Positions 34,865 to 41,767 of a stretch of DNA of 64,000 bases are shown here, one piece after another. The number at the start of each line of letters is the position of its first letter. Positions within the stretch are counted from its first letter, which is position 1. The notes under the pieces were generated by a model. The model did no database searches. It was not told the origin of the DNA and saw only the letters and a list, made by a program, of their open reading frames with translations. The stretch is taken from NCBI RefSeq assembly GCF_900188025.1, contig NZ_FZNO01000005.1, positions 62,001-126,000 on the forward strand. The letters run 5' to 3'. The translations under genes were made by a program, and so were the position numbers. The stretch comes from Blastococcus mobilis (GTDB lineage Bacteria > Actinomycetota > Actinomycetes > Mycobacteriales > Geodermatophilaceae).

Positions 34865-34875
34865 CGGACGGTCCG
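34865..34875 (+). promoter_or_regulatory. Phage motif CGGACGGTCCG, copy 4
   Basis: Exact 11-bp core ending 5 bp before the ATG at 34881; the following GAGGC gives a weak ribosome-binding site. Confidence 0.6.
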
Positions 34876-34880
34876 GAGGC

Positions 34881-35162
34881 ATGACCGTTCCCCGGCACGC
34901 TGCCCCCGTCATCCGCACATCCCGCGGCACCCGCATCCGTCGGGTTGTCGCCGGCGCGTGGTTCGCCCTGGCCGCCGCGCACCTGGTGCTCGCGTGGCCC
35001 GGTGAGCTCGTCTCCGTGGCGATGCTCGTGCCCGGCCTGGTGCTCGCCTCGTCGCTGCGGTGGTTCGCCCGGCCGTCGGTGGTCGCGCTGCGGACCGGCG
35101 CGGTCCTGCTGCTCGCGTGGGAGGTCGTCGTCGTGCTGAACCTGGTCGACCTGGCGGCCTGA
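34881..35162 (+). CDS. Small phage membrane protein
   Basis: A 93-residue protein with a basic N-terminus (IRTSRGTRIRRVVAG) and three membrane segments: AWFALAAAHLVLAW, LVSVAMLVPGLVLASSL and AVLLLAWEVVVVLNLVD. It sits between the MuF and scaffold genes, where structural genes are expected, so a membrane function such as superinfection exclusion is possible but unproven. Confidence 0.65.
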   Translation: MTVPRHAAPVIRTSRGTRIRRVVAGAWFALAAAHLVLAWPGELVSVAMLVPGLVLASSLRWFARPSVVALRTGAVLLLAWEVVVVLNLVDLAA

Positions 35163-35188
35163 CCTCCGTGCGGCCGGGTGGGGCGGTC

Positions 35189-35200
35189 CGGACGGTCCGA
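35189..35200 (+). promoter_or_regulatory. Phage motif CGGACGGTCCGA, copy 5 (scaffold)
   Basis: Exact copy 62 bp before the scaffold GTG, farther from the start than most copies. It is immediately preceded by GCGGTCC, extending the repeat. Confidence 0.6.
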
Positions 35201-35262
35201 GACACGCCCCGACCCGGGGCGGGCCCGCTCGTCGGGCACACCCGCACCAGACAGGACCGATC

Positions 35263-35865
35263 GTGACCACGACCGACCAGAACCCCGCCCCCACCGACGA
35301 CGCCGCCGCTCAGTCCGCTGCTGCCCCCGCAGCTCCGGCCGGCGAGCCGAAGCTGATCCAGCTCACCCAGGAGCAGCTGGACAGCATGTTCAACGACCGC
35401 CTCGAGCGCGCCCGGACGAAGGCCACCGAGGAGAAGGCCGCCGCGACCAAGTCCCTCGAGGACCGCATCGCCGAGCTGGAGACCGCCACGAGGACCGCGA
35501 CCGAGCAGGCCACGGCCGCGGAGAAGGCCGCCGTCGACGCCATCGTCGCTCGCGCCGCGGCGAACACGCACAACCCGGCGCTCGTGGCCGCGGCTGTCGA
35601 CCTGGCCGGCCTCGGCAGCAAGGACGCCGCGACGATCGAGGCGAAGGTCGCCGAGTTCCTCACCGCAAACCCGTACCTGGTCAAGGCCGACGGCACGCCC
35701 GCCCCGGTCGTGCAGCCCACCCCCGGTGCGACCGCGAGCAGCGGCGCCGGCGCGCGGCTGCTCACCGAGGCCGAGATGGACTCGATGACCGCTGAGCAGC
35801 TCCGCGACCCGGAGATGATGAAGCTCTACCTGGAGTCGAAGGCCGCCCTCGCGAAGACCGCCTGA
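35263..35865 (+). CDS. Capsid scaffolding protein
   Basis: A 200-residue acidic, Ala/Glu-rich protein that is typical of scaffolds. It has a disordered N-terminus, a coiled-coil core (LEDRIAELETATRTATEQAT), and a C-terminal helical part (LTEAEMDSMTAEQLRDPEMM). Its place between the portal/MuF genes and the major capsid gene supports the call. It would guide capsid shell assembly and then leave. GTG start 35263. Confidence 0.85.
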   Translation: MTTTDQNPAPTDDAAAQSAAAPAAPAGEPKLIQLTQEQLDSMFNDRLERARTKATEEKAAATKSLEDRIAELETATRTATEQATAAEKAAVDAIVARAAANTHNPALVAAAVDLAGLGSKDAATIEAKVAEFLTANPYLVKADGTPAPVVQPTPGATASSGAGARLLTEAEMDSMTAEQLRDPEMMKLYLESKAALAKTA

Positions 35866-35873
35866 CCTCCACG

Positions 35874-35914
35874 CGAACCGCCCCGGCCGCCCGCACCTCG
35901 GCCGGGGCGGTTCG
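35874..35914 (+). terminator. Hairpin terminator between scaffold and capsid genes
   Basis: A 15-bp stem (CGAACCGCCCCGGCC at 35874-35888 with its complement at 35900-35914) and an 11-nt loop. It may reduce read-through so that capsid is set by its own promoter. Confidence 0.65.
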
Positions 35915-36068
35915 GCGCGTCCCGGGGCAGCTGACGGGTTCCTTGACGACCCGCCGGCACACCGGACCGTGCATCTCACGCCAGCCGGGCGGCTCTTCGG
36001 CACTCCAGCGGATCACTGCCGCACACGCTGGGCGGCGCTCACAGCCACCAAGAAGGGACTGAGCCAAC

Positions 36069-36881
36069 ATGGCGCAGTACAAGGCCGCGGGCATCGACCA
36101 GAAGGTCGTGGCCGCCACCATCCACAACACCCTGTCCGAGCTGGAGGACTTCGCCGCCTCCTACACCCAGGAGTTCCAGGCGCCCATCAACGGGCAGAAG
36201 ACCTCCACCGTCGTCATCCGCAAGCGTCCCACCGTGACGCTCGCCGCGATGCCGGCGAACCGCGACGGTCTGCTCCCGCGGACCAGCGCGGCCTCCACCT
36301 CGGTGGAGATCACCCTGACCGACGACGACTACTTCAAGGTCGCCGTCGACACCCAGGAGGTCGAGGCCGGCAAGATGTCGGTCGAGCTCGGCCAGGCCGG
36401 CGCTCGCGCCATCGTCGCGGCCGGCAACGCTCAGCTGCTCGCCACCCTCGAGGCCCGTGGCACCGAGGTCGAGTTCGTCGGTGACGCCACCGACGGTCAG
36501 GCCGTGTGGACCAACCTGGTCGGCATGGTGACCACGTTCCAGGAGGCTGGCATCGACTCCACCGGCCTGATCCTCGAGATCAAGCCGAAGGTGTGGGCGA
36601 CCATCATCACCGACATCGCCACCCTGCGTTCGGCGCAGGACCCCCGTGAGGTCGCGAAGACCCTGCTGGGTGTCGCGCGCGTCCGCGTGGCGAACCTGCC
36701 GTCGGCGAAGGCGGTGCTGTCGCACCCCGACGCTGCGGCTCAGGCCCGGGTGCTCTCGGGCATCCGGAGCGGCATGGAGGACTTCGACGAGATCGTCGAG
36801 GGCCGCGTGAAGCTCGGCACCGAGGTGCTGGAGCCGGCCGCCGTCCTGGTCCTGGTCGCGCCGGCCCCGGCGACGGTCTGA
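36069..36881 (+). CDS. Major capsid protein
   Basis: A 270-residue protein in the capsid position after the scaffold. It has AGIDQKVVAATIHNTLSELE at the N-terminus, a beta-rich centre (TVVIRKRPTVTLAAMPANRD) and FQEAGIDSTGLILEIKPKVW. The size suits an HK97-fold coat protein. It is the last plus-strand gene before an exceptional 26-bp hairpin, as expected for a gene expressed at very high level. ATG 36069. Codon choice is highly biased (GTC, GCC, CTG). Confidence 0.88.
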   Translation: MAQYKAAGIDQKVVAATIHNTLSELEDFAASYTQEFQAPINGQKTSTVVIRKRPTVTLAAMPANRDGLLPRTSAASTSVEITLTDDDYFKVAVDTQEVEAGKMSVELGQAGARAIVAAGNAQLLATLEARGTEVEFVGDATDGQAVWTNLVGMVTTFQEAGIDSTGLILEIKPKVWATIITDIATLRSAQDPREVAKTLLGVARVRVANLPSAKAVLSHPDAAAQARVLSGIRSGMEDFDEIVEGRVKLGTEVLEPAAVLVLVAPAPATV

Positions 36882-36888
36882 CCAGCCT

Positions 36889-36944
36889 GACGCACGTCGC
36901 AGCCCCTCACCTCCTTCGGGAGGTGAGGGGCTGCGACGTGCGTC
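36889..36944. terminator. Very strong bidirectional hairpin after the capsid gene
   Basis: A perfect 26-bp stem (arms 36889-36914 and 36919-36944) closed by a TTCG tetraloop. It separates the plus-strand capsid gene from the end of the minus-strand cassette and can stop both. Confidence 0.85.
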
Positions 36945-36949
36945 TGGGG

Positions 36950-37249
36950 TCAGGGGAGCGTGATGGTCAGGCCGGCGTCCCATTCGACGATCCAGTCGGC
37001 ACGGGAGCCGTACTGCTCCTCCCAGTACGCGACGGGGTAGGTGCCGGGCGGGAGGGTGTCGGGGTTGGTGTCGAACGCGTCGGGGCCGGACTCGTCGACG
37101 AGCGCGGCGAACGGGCAGGGGTGCTCGAGGTCGCAGCCGCCGTGGTCGCAGCGGAGGACGGGTGTGCAGGTGGGCGGGTGGTCGATGTGCCAGTCATCCT
37201 CTCCGTCGACGACGAGGGTGTGCGGTCCGTAGTCGGTCACGGCGCTCAC
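36950..37249 (-). CDS. Hypothetical protein, minus-strand cassette gene 4
   Basis: A 99-residue protein beginning MSAVTDYGPHTLVVDGEDDW. It has a Cys/His cluster (CTPVLRCDHGGCDLEHPCPF) that could bind zinc and a conserved-looking C-terminus PGTYPVAYWEEQYGSRADWI. No family recognised. Last gene of a four-gene minus-strand cassette; its ATG overlaps the stop of the preceding gene (ATGA). Confidence 0.7.
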   Translation of the reverse strand: MSAVTDYGPHTLVVDGEDDWHIDHPPTCTPVLRCDHGGCDLEHPCPFAALVDESGPDAFDTNPDTLPPGTYPVAYWEEQYGSRADWIVEWDAGLTITLP

Positions 37250-37482
37250 GCCGGCACCAGCGCGGGGGCGACGATGGCCGCCACGGTGTCCCAGAGCTCC
37301 TCTGGGCAGCCGGGGAAGCCGGCCTCCAGCAGCCGGGTCATGACCCGAGCGGTCTCCGGGTCCAGCTCGGGGCGGAGCTGCCGTAGCGCGCCGGTCATGT
37401 AGCGAAGGGCGTTCTGGCGGTCCTGGTAGGCGTACGCGGCGTGGGAGACGTACCGCGCCCGCATGTCCACTGGCGAGCTCAT
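37246..37482 (-). CDS. Hypothetical protein, minus-strand cassette gene 3
   Basis: A 78-residue helical protein (ARYVSHAAYAYQDRQNALRY, then TGALRQLRPELDPETARVMT). Its C-terminus DTVAAIVAPALVPA resembles the C-terminus of the upstream cassette gene (ERSLPASVILTPALVQA), so the two may be distant paralogues. ATG 37482 overlaps the upstream stop. Unknown function. Confidence 0.65.
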   Translation of the reverse strand: MSSPVDMRARYVSHAAYAYQDRQNALRYMTGALRQLRPELDPETARVMTRLLEAGFPGCPEELWDTVAAIVAPALVPA

Positions 37483-37772
37483 GCCTGCACCAGCGCGGGG
37501 GTGAGGATGACCGACGCGGGCAGCGACCGCTCGGCCGCGTCCCACAGGTCCGCGGCGTGGGTCCAGTCGGTGCCGCGGGCGAGGGTGGCGATGGTCGTCC
37601 GCAGGTAGGTGGGCAGCTGGTCGACCATCTCGAGCAGGGCGACGGCGACGATGGCCTGCCGGCCGACGTGCGACGCGCACCTCGCGACGGGTGCGGTCCG
37701 GCGGAGGTACGCGCGGCGGAGGATGCGCAGCTCCCGTGGCGTGACGGTGGCGGGGGAGAAGAGGGTGGTCAT
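37479..37772 (-). CDS. Hypothetical protein, minus-strand cassette gene 2
   Basis: A 97-residue protein with a basic N-terminal half (RELRILRRAYLRRTAPVARC) and a helical C-terminal half (AIVAVALLEMVDQLPTYLRT, then TDWTHAADLWDAAERSL). ATG 37772 with GGAACCCC upstream. It overlaps the next gene by 4 bp. Unknown function. Confidence 0.65.
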   Translation of the reverse strand: MTTLFSPATVTPRELRILRRAYLRRTAPVARCASHVGRQAIVAVALLEMVDQLPTYLRTTIATLARGTDWTHAADLWDAAERSLPASVILTPALVQA

Positions 37773-37804
37773 GGTGGGGTTCCTTCGGGGGTTCGCTGGG
37801 ATGG

Positions 37805-38032
37805 TCAGGCGGTGAGGGCGGGGCAGTCGCGGTAGCGGTGCTGGTCGATCAGCTCGCGGAGCAGGGCCTGCGTGAAGTGGCCGAGCTCGGAGTCGCAGTC
37901 CGGGCAGCGGGTCTTCCATCCCGAGACGACCCAGCGCGCGTTCGGCATCAAAGCCTTTTGCTGCTGCGCGGACATGACCTCGATGGGGAAGCGGCTACGG
38001 GGCCGGGGCCGCCGAGCGGTCGGGGCGGTCAT
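37805..38032 (-). CDS. Hypothetical basic protein with CxxC, minus-strand cassette gene 1
   Basis: A 75-residue protein: an Arg-rich start (APTARRPRPRSRFP), then PNARWVVSGWKTRCPDCDSE and a helical end (TQALLRELIDQHRYRDCP). The CPDC pair and later Cys suggest a small zinc ribbon. ATG 38032 with GGAGCC upstream. First gene of the cassette, with its promoter in the 150-bp gap shared with the plus-strand connector gene. Confidence 0.65.
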   Translation of the reverse strand: MTAPTARRPRPRSRFPIEVMSAQQQKALMPNARWVVSGWKTRCPDCDSELGHFTQALLRELIDQHRYRDCPALTA

Positions 38033-38168
38033 CGGTGGCTCCTTCAGGGGTTCAGCGGCCGGGGGTTTCGGCCGCGTGGTCTGACTTGTCCGGACCCCTC
38101 CCGGCTGCCGCACGGATCCCAAGCCCCGGAGCCGATCTTTCTGATCTCGTGACGGCTCCGGCCGTTCG

Positions 38169-38180
38169 CGGACGGTCCGA
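38169..38180 (+). promoter_or_regulatory. Phage motif CGGACGGTCCGA, copy 6 (connector)
   Basis: Exact copy ending 3 bp before the connector ATG (38184), in the divergent gap of the minus-strand cassette. Confidence 0.65.
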
Positions 38181-38183
38181 CCC

Positions 38184-38513
38184 ATGACCCGCGACGACGC
38201 CCGCGCCTACGTGACGCTGCACGCCGGCACCGCAGTCAGCCCCACGCTGACCGATGCCGAAGTCGACGCCTGCCTCGACCAGGCCCGCCTCCGCGACAGC
38301 GCAGGCCGGTACGTCGGCGACGCCGGCTACGAGGAGACCATCTGGGCGACCCGCGCGGTCGTCCTCGCCTACGACGTGAAGCTCGCGAAGGTCGCCGCGA
38401 AGGTCGACCTGTCCGCCGACGGCGCGACCATCAACGCCTCCCAGGTGACCGCGAACCTCGAGCGGCTCCGTCGGTCGTGGCGGTCCCGCTGCATCCCAGG
38501 GGCGTCGGCCTGA
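38184..38513 (+). CDS. Head-tail connector protein (gp6-like)
   Basis: A 109-residue helical protein (TRDDARAYVTLHAGTAVSPT, DAEVDACLDQARLRDS, AVVLAYDVKLAKVAAKVDLS). Size, helix layout and position after capsid and before the closure protein match HK97 gp6-like connectors that bind the portal. ATG 38184 directly after the phage motif. Overlaps the next gene (TGATG). Confidence 0.78.
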   Translation: MTRDDARAYVTLHAGTAVSPTLTDAEVDACLDQARLRDSAGRYVGDAGYEETIWATRAVVLAYDVKLAKVAAKVDLSADGATINASQVTANLERLRRSWRSRCIPGASA

Positions 38514-38869
38514 TGGCGACCACGGAGCAGCAGGACATCCTCGACCAGCTCGCCGACGCCGCAGCTGACCTCGTCGTGCTGATGCCGGCCCGGGCGACCA
38601 TCGAACGCGACCAGGCCGCGGCCGGCCCGTACGGCGGCACCCGCACCGTCGGCACGGTCGTCGCCGCGGACGTGCCGTGCCGGTGGAAGCGGCTGTCGGG
38701 CAGCCAGGCGACGGAGACGACGCAGTACAGCGTCGCTCTGCCGGCCGGGACCGACCTGCGGACCGGTGACCGCGTCCGCGTCGACCACCTCGTGCTGGTC
38801 GTCGCTGCCGTTCTCGGCGGCAGCTACGCCGTCCAGACGAAGGCGCTGTGCGCCGTGGCGGTGGCCTGA
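38513..38869 (+). CDS. Head closure / head-tail adaptor protein
   Basis: A 118-residue protein with a beta-rich core (VVAADVPCRWKRLSGSQATE, then YSVALPAGTDLRTGDRVRVD, HLVLVVAAVLGGSYAVQT). This resembles the SPP1 gp16-like closure proteins in the same genome position. Overlaps its upstream neighbour, and the next ATG follows by 1 bp, so it is part of one translational block. Confidence 0.7.
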   Translation: MATTEQQDILDQLADAAADLVVLMPARATIERDQAAAGPYGGTRTVGTVVAADVPCRWKRLSGSQATETTQYSVALPAGTDLRTGDRVRVDHLVLVVAAVLGGSYAVQTKALCAVAVA

Positions 38870-38870
38870 G

Positions 38871-39266
38871 ATGCCCCGCCCCGACATCCGCGTCCAGATC
38901 ATGCGCGACGGCACCGGCAACGCGATCCGGATGACCGACGAGGCCGTCACGCTGCTCGTCGCCGAGGCGACCGCCGCGGTCGAGGGGTTCGCGAAGATCG
39001 AACTGGACGAGCTCGTGTACTCCCAGCCACCGGCGCCGTCCGGGTACGTCCGCACCGGGCACCTGCTCAACTCCGTCGGGCACCGCCTCACCGGCCCGAC
39101 CGAGGGTGAGGTGTTCGCGTCGGCCGAGTACGCCGTGCACGTCCACGAGGGGTCGGTGCACAACACGCCGGCGAAGCCGTTCCTGGTGAACGCGCTCCGC
39201 CGGGAGAAGCGCCGCACGCCGGCCCGAGCCCGCCGCATCGCGCGGCAGTTGGGACTGACCCAGTGA
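38871..39266 (+). CDS. HK97 gp10-like tail-connector protein
   Basis: A 131-residue protein with helix EAVTLLVAEATAAVEGFAKI, then SGYVRTGHLLNSVGHRLTGP and ASAEYAVHVHEGSVHNTPAK followed by PFLVNALRREKRR. The 'RTGxLxxS ... YAxxVHEG ... PFL' pattern is the mark of the HK97 gp10 family, involved in joining tail to head. Overlaps the next gene by 4 bp. Confidence 0.85.
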   Translation: MPRPDIRVQIMRDGTGNAIRMTDEAVTLLVAEATAAVEGFAKIELDELVYSQPPAPSGYVRTGHLLNSVGHRLTGPTEGEVFASAEYAVHVHEGSVHNTPAKPFLVNALRREKRRTPARARRIARQLGLTQ

Positions 39267-39697
39267 CCGTGAACGCCATCGCCGCTGCGACGCAGCACGT
39301 CGTGAGTCGCCTGTACGCGTCTGCGGCCGTGACCGCGCACGTGCCCGCCGAGCGCAAGCGCATCGTGCAAGGAGCCCTCCCGAACCCGGAGGAGGCGGAG
39401 TACCCGCTGATCTTCGTCCTCACGTACGGCGATCCGGTCGACACCCGGTACAACAACGCCCGCCGGGCGCTGACGGAGGTGACGGTCAGCGTCCGAGTGG
39501 TGATGCCGGCTGACGACCTGGGCCCGCTGGTTCCGATCGCGGTCGCCGTCGACGAGGCCCTGGACGGCACCCGCGGCGAGACGGCCACCGGCACCGTCGT
39601 GTCGTGCGTGCGGATCTCCGAGACCGAGATGGTTGATCGGGTCGCCGGGCAGACGGTCCGCTACCTCGGTGGCCGGTACGAGCTGCTCGTCAGCTGA
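39263..39697 (+). CDS. Tail terminator-like protein
   Basis: A 144-residue protein: helix AIAAATQHVVSRLYASAAVT, then PEEAEYPLIFVLTYGDPVDT and VTVSVRVVMPADDLGPLVPI. The pattern and position match tail completion/terminator (gpU-like) proteins that cap the tail tube. GTG 39263 overlaps the preceding stop. Confidence 0.75.
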   Translation: MTVNAIAAATQHVVSRLYASAAVTAHVPAERKRIVQGALPNPEEAEYPLIFVLTYGDPVDTRYNNARRALTEVTVSVRVVMPADDLGPLVPIAVAVDEALDGTRGETATGTVVSCVRISETEMVDRVAGQTVRYLGGRYELLVS

Positions 39698-39802
39698 CCG
39701 GCCCCGGCGAGGTACTTCGCCAGCTCGCCGCAGTTCGCCGGCACCTCGCCGGTCCTGGGATTCGGTGACCTCGCCACCTGCTCGGGCCTGTTGCACACCC
39801 GA

Positions 39803-39851
39803 CTTCGCCACTTCGCCACCCCCCTCTCTAAGGGGTGGCGAGGTGGCGAGG
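39803..39851 (+). terminator. Long hairpin upstream of the major tail protein gene
   Basis: A stem of about 20 bp with two G-T wobbles pairs 39803-39822 with 39832-39851 around a 9-nt loop. It lies in a 260-bp gap rich in TTCGCC/CTCGCC repeats (39715-39820). Probably a terminator ahead of the strongly expressed tail-tube gene; another role is possible. Confidence 0.55.
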
Positions 39852-39903
39852 TGGTGGGCGGCGCGGGAGTCGGCATGGGTTCCCTGACGACACGCGCGCA
39901 CTC

Positions 39904-39912
39904 CGGACGGTC
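39904..39912 (+). promoter_or_regulatory. Partial phage motif CGGACGGTC (major tail protein)
   Basis: Nine of the 12 motif positions are kept, 45 bp before the tail-tube ATG at 39958. Confidence 0.45.
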
Positions 39913-39957
39913 ACGGGGCGGAAGCGCTTCCACCCCCAGTCCGTCAGGAGTACGCAC

Positions 39958-40917
39958 ATGGCATCCGCCAAGACCGCCGTCGAGCAGGTCGCCCAGGTCG
40001 GTATCGAGGCGACGGCCGGCGTGGCCGCTGCTGCGACCTGGCGCCCCCGCACGACCACCATCAAGATCGATGGCAGCTACGACATCGCCGAGCACCGTCC
40101 CGGTGGCTCGTACTACGTCGCGAGCACCTACCTCAACGCCGAGTCCTCGTCCGGGTCCGTCACCGGCGCGGTCAACCTGACCGAGCAGCGGCGCTACCTG
40201 GCGCTCGCCTTCGGTGCGCCGGCGACCGCGGAGACCGCCGTCGGCTCCGGCGTGTACGCGCACACCTTCACGATGCAGCCCGAGCGGCCGACGTGGACCG
40301 TCGAGTACGGCGACGCCACGCACGCGGCGCGGGCGGCGTTCGTGTACGCGACCAGCTACGAGCTGGAGTTCGGCCGGAACTCGGGCACGTCGACGTTCAG
40401 CATGAACCTCGGCGGCGGGCAGTTCACCGACGGTGTCGCGCTGACCAGCGCCGGCGTGGAGGAGCTGGCCGACGAGATCGTGCCGGCGCTGCGGGTGTCG
40501 CTGTACGCCGACACCTCCCTCGCCACGCTCGGCTCGACGAAGGTCGACAACGCCCTGGCCGTCAAGTTCAGCGTGACCGACCTGCGGGCCGGCAAGCAGT
40601 ACCTGGACGCGGCCAAGCCGAGCATCAGCAAGGTCGTCAACACCGTCCCGACGGTGGGGTTCGACCTGACCGTGGAGGCCGACTCAGCCGGCCGCGCGTG
40701 GCTGCAGAAGCTCCGCGACCGCGAGGTCACCTACCTGCGCCTCGAGGCGCTCGGCGAGGGCGGCCACAAGCTGACCATCGACGCGCCAGTCATGGTCAAG
40801 GAGGTCCCGAACCGCGAGGACGAGGACAACGTGTACGTCGCCAAGTACACCCTGCGGATCGTCAAGGCTGACGACTTCGAGCTGACCGCGACCCTGGTCA
40901 ACGGCCTCGAGGACTGA
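39958..40917 (+). CDS. Major tail (tube) protein
   Basis: A 319-residue beta-rich protein in the tail-tube position. It has TAVEQVAQVGIEATAGVAAA, EHRPGGSYYVASTYLNAESS, FVYATSYELEFGRNSGTST and VGFDLTVEADSAGRAWLQKL. The final third (GHKLTIDAPVMVKEVPNRED, then YTLRIVKADDFELTATLVNG) closes a second beta domain. ATG 39958 with CAGGAG upstream. Flanked on both sides by hairpins, as expected of a highly expressed structural gene. Confidence 0.85.
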   Translation: MASAKTAVEQVAQVGIEATAGVAAAATWRPRTTTIKIDGSYDIAEHRPGGSYYVASTYLNAESSSGSVTGAVNLTEQRRYLALAFGAPATAETAVGSGVYAHTFTMQPERPTWTVEYGDATHAARAAFVYATSYELEFGRNSGTSTFSMNLGGGQFTDGVALTSAGVEELADEIVPALRVSLYADTSLATLGSTKVDNALAVKFSVTDLRAGKQYLDAAKPSISKVVNTVPTVGFDLTVEADSAGRAWLQKLRDREVTYLRLEALGEGGHKLTIDAPVMVKEVPNREDEDNVYVAKYTLRIVKADDFELTATLVNGLED

Positions 40918-40934
40918 CCCCGCCCGGCGTGACC

Positions 40935-40970
40935 CCGGCCCGGCTCCGTGCATCCGCGGAGCCGGGCCGG
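40935..40970 (+). terminator. Hairpin terminator after the major tail protein gene
   Basis: 14-bp arms CCGGCCCGGCTCCG (40935-40948) and CGGAGCCGGGCCGG (40957-40970) with an 8-nt loop. Confidence 0.7.
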
Positions 40971-41017
40971 ACCGTTCCCGGTGTCAACCACTCCTGGCAC
41001 CGATTGGACCCCACCCC

Positions 41018-41497
41018 GTGAAGATCTCCACCATCCGCCGCAACCCGGCCGCGTCGTTCACCCGCGAGCTCGTCCTGTCCTTCGGCGAGGAGGAGCTGCA
41101 CGTCAGCGTCTTCCCGACCGGCCTGGACGCCGAGCTGCAGGCCGAGGTCCGGGCCGTGCCGCAGATGTTCGCCGAGCTCGGCCAGCTCGCCAAGCGCGCC
41201 GTCGACGCCGAGAACCCGCTCACCGACGAGGAGAAGGCCGCCGGTGAGGAGCTCGAGGTCCGCGTGCGTCGCGCACTGGGCGCGGGCATCGCCGCCCTGG
41301 TCGTCAAGTGGGACCTCGCCGACGACGACGGCACGCCGATCCCGCCGACCCCCGAGGCGCTGGCCGAGGTGGACCTGTTCGTGCTGTTCACCATCGTCGA
41401 CACGCTGATGCGCGAGGTGAACGCCGGCCCTTTCGGCAAGACCTCCCGGTCCTCCGGCAAGTCCGGGCGTACGGGGCAGAAGCGCCGCCGGAGCTGA
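41018..41497 (+). CDS. Tail assembly chaperone, upstream product (gpG-like)
   Basis: A 159-residue protein before the tape measure gene: FTRELVLSFGEEELHVSVFP, then ELGQLAKRAVDAENPLTDEE and VDLFVLFTIVDTLMREVNAG, with a basic tail SGKSGRTGQKRRRS. Position, size and frame structure match the lambda G-type chaperone that coats the tape measure. GTG 41018. A slippery CCCTTTC at 41428-41434 lies in frame 21 codons before the stop and allows a longer -1 product. Confidence 0.85.
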   Translation: MKISTIRRNPAASFTRELVLSFGEEELHVSVFPTGLDAELQAEVRAVPQMFAELGQLAKRAVDAENPLTDEEKAAGEELEVRVRRALGAGIAALVVKWDLADDDGTPIPPTPEALAEVDLFVLFTIVDTLMREVNAGPFGKTSRSSGKSGRTGQKRRRS

Positions 41498-41691
41498 AGG
41501 CCCGGGTGCCGGAGTGGGCGGTGCTCATCCCGGCCGCGCAGGCGCTCGGCATGAGCTACCCGGCCCTGCTCGGCGACACGTGCCCGGAGGCCAACGCCGG
41601 CTGGTACTCCGCCGTCGGTCAGGCGTGGTGCGTCTGGCAGGCCGAGATGCAGGAAGCCGCGCGCCGAGAGGCCAGCAGTCGCAAGTCGTGA
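41018..41691 (+). CDS. Tail assembly chaperone, -1 frameshift product (gpG-T-like)
   Basis: The heptamer C CCT TTC (41428-41434) is in the correct zero-frame register for a canonical X XXY YYZ shift. Slipping back one base at 41434 continues as RQDLPVLRQVRAYGAEAPPE to LGMSYPALLGDTCPEANAGW and a stop at 41691, giving about 224 residues. The -1 frame has no credible start of its own. Programmed -1 shifting at this locus is a conserved feature of long-tailed phages and sets the G to G-T ratio. The shift is inferred from sequence. Confidence 0.8.
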
Positions 41692-41714
41692 TCCCTGACG
41701 GATCGCGCCCCGCC

Positions 41715-41748
41715 CGGACGGTCTGACCGCAGCAGGTCAGACCGTCCG
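41715..41748. promoter_or_regulatory. Double inverted phage motif / hairpin before the tape measure gene
   Basis: CGGACGGTCTGACC (41715-41728), loop GCAGCA, then the exact inverse GGTCAGACCGTCCG (41735-41748). Two motif copies facing each other make a 14-bp stem. It may be a terminator, an operator pair, or both. It ends 19 bp before the tape measure GTG. Confidence 0.65.
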
Positions 41749-41767
41749 CGGCGTTGGGAGCGCACAG

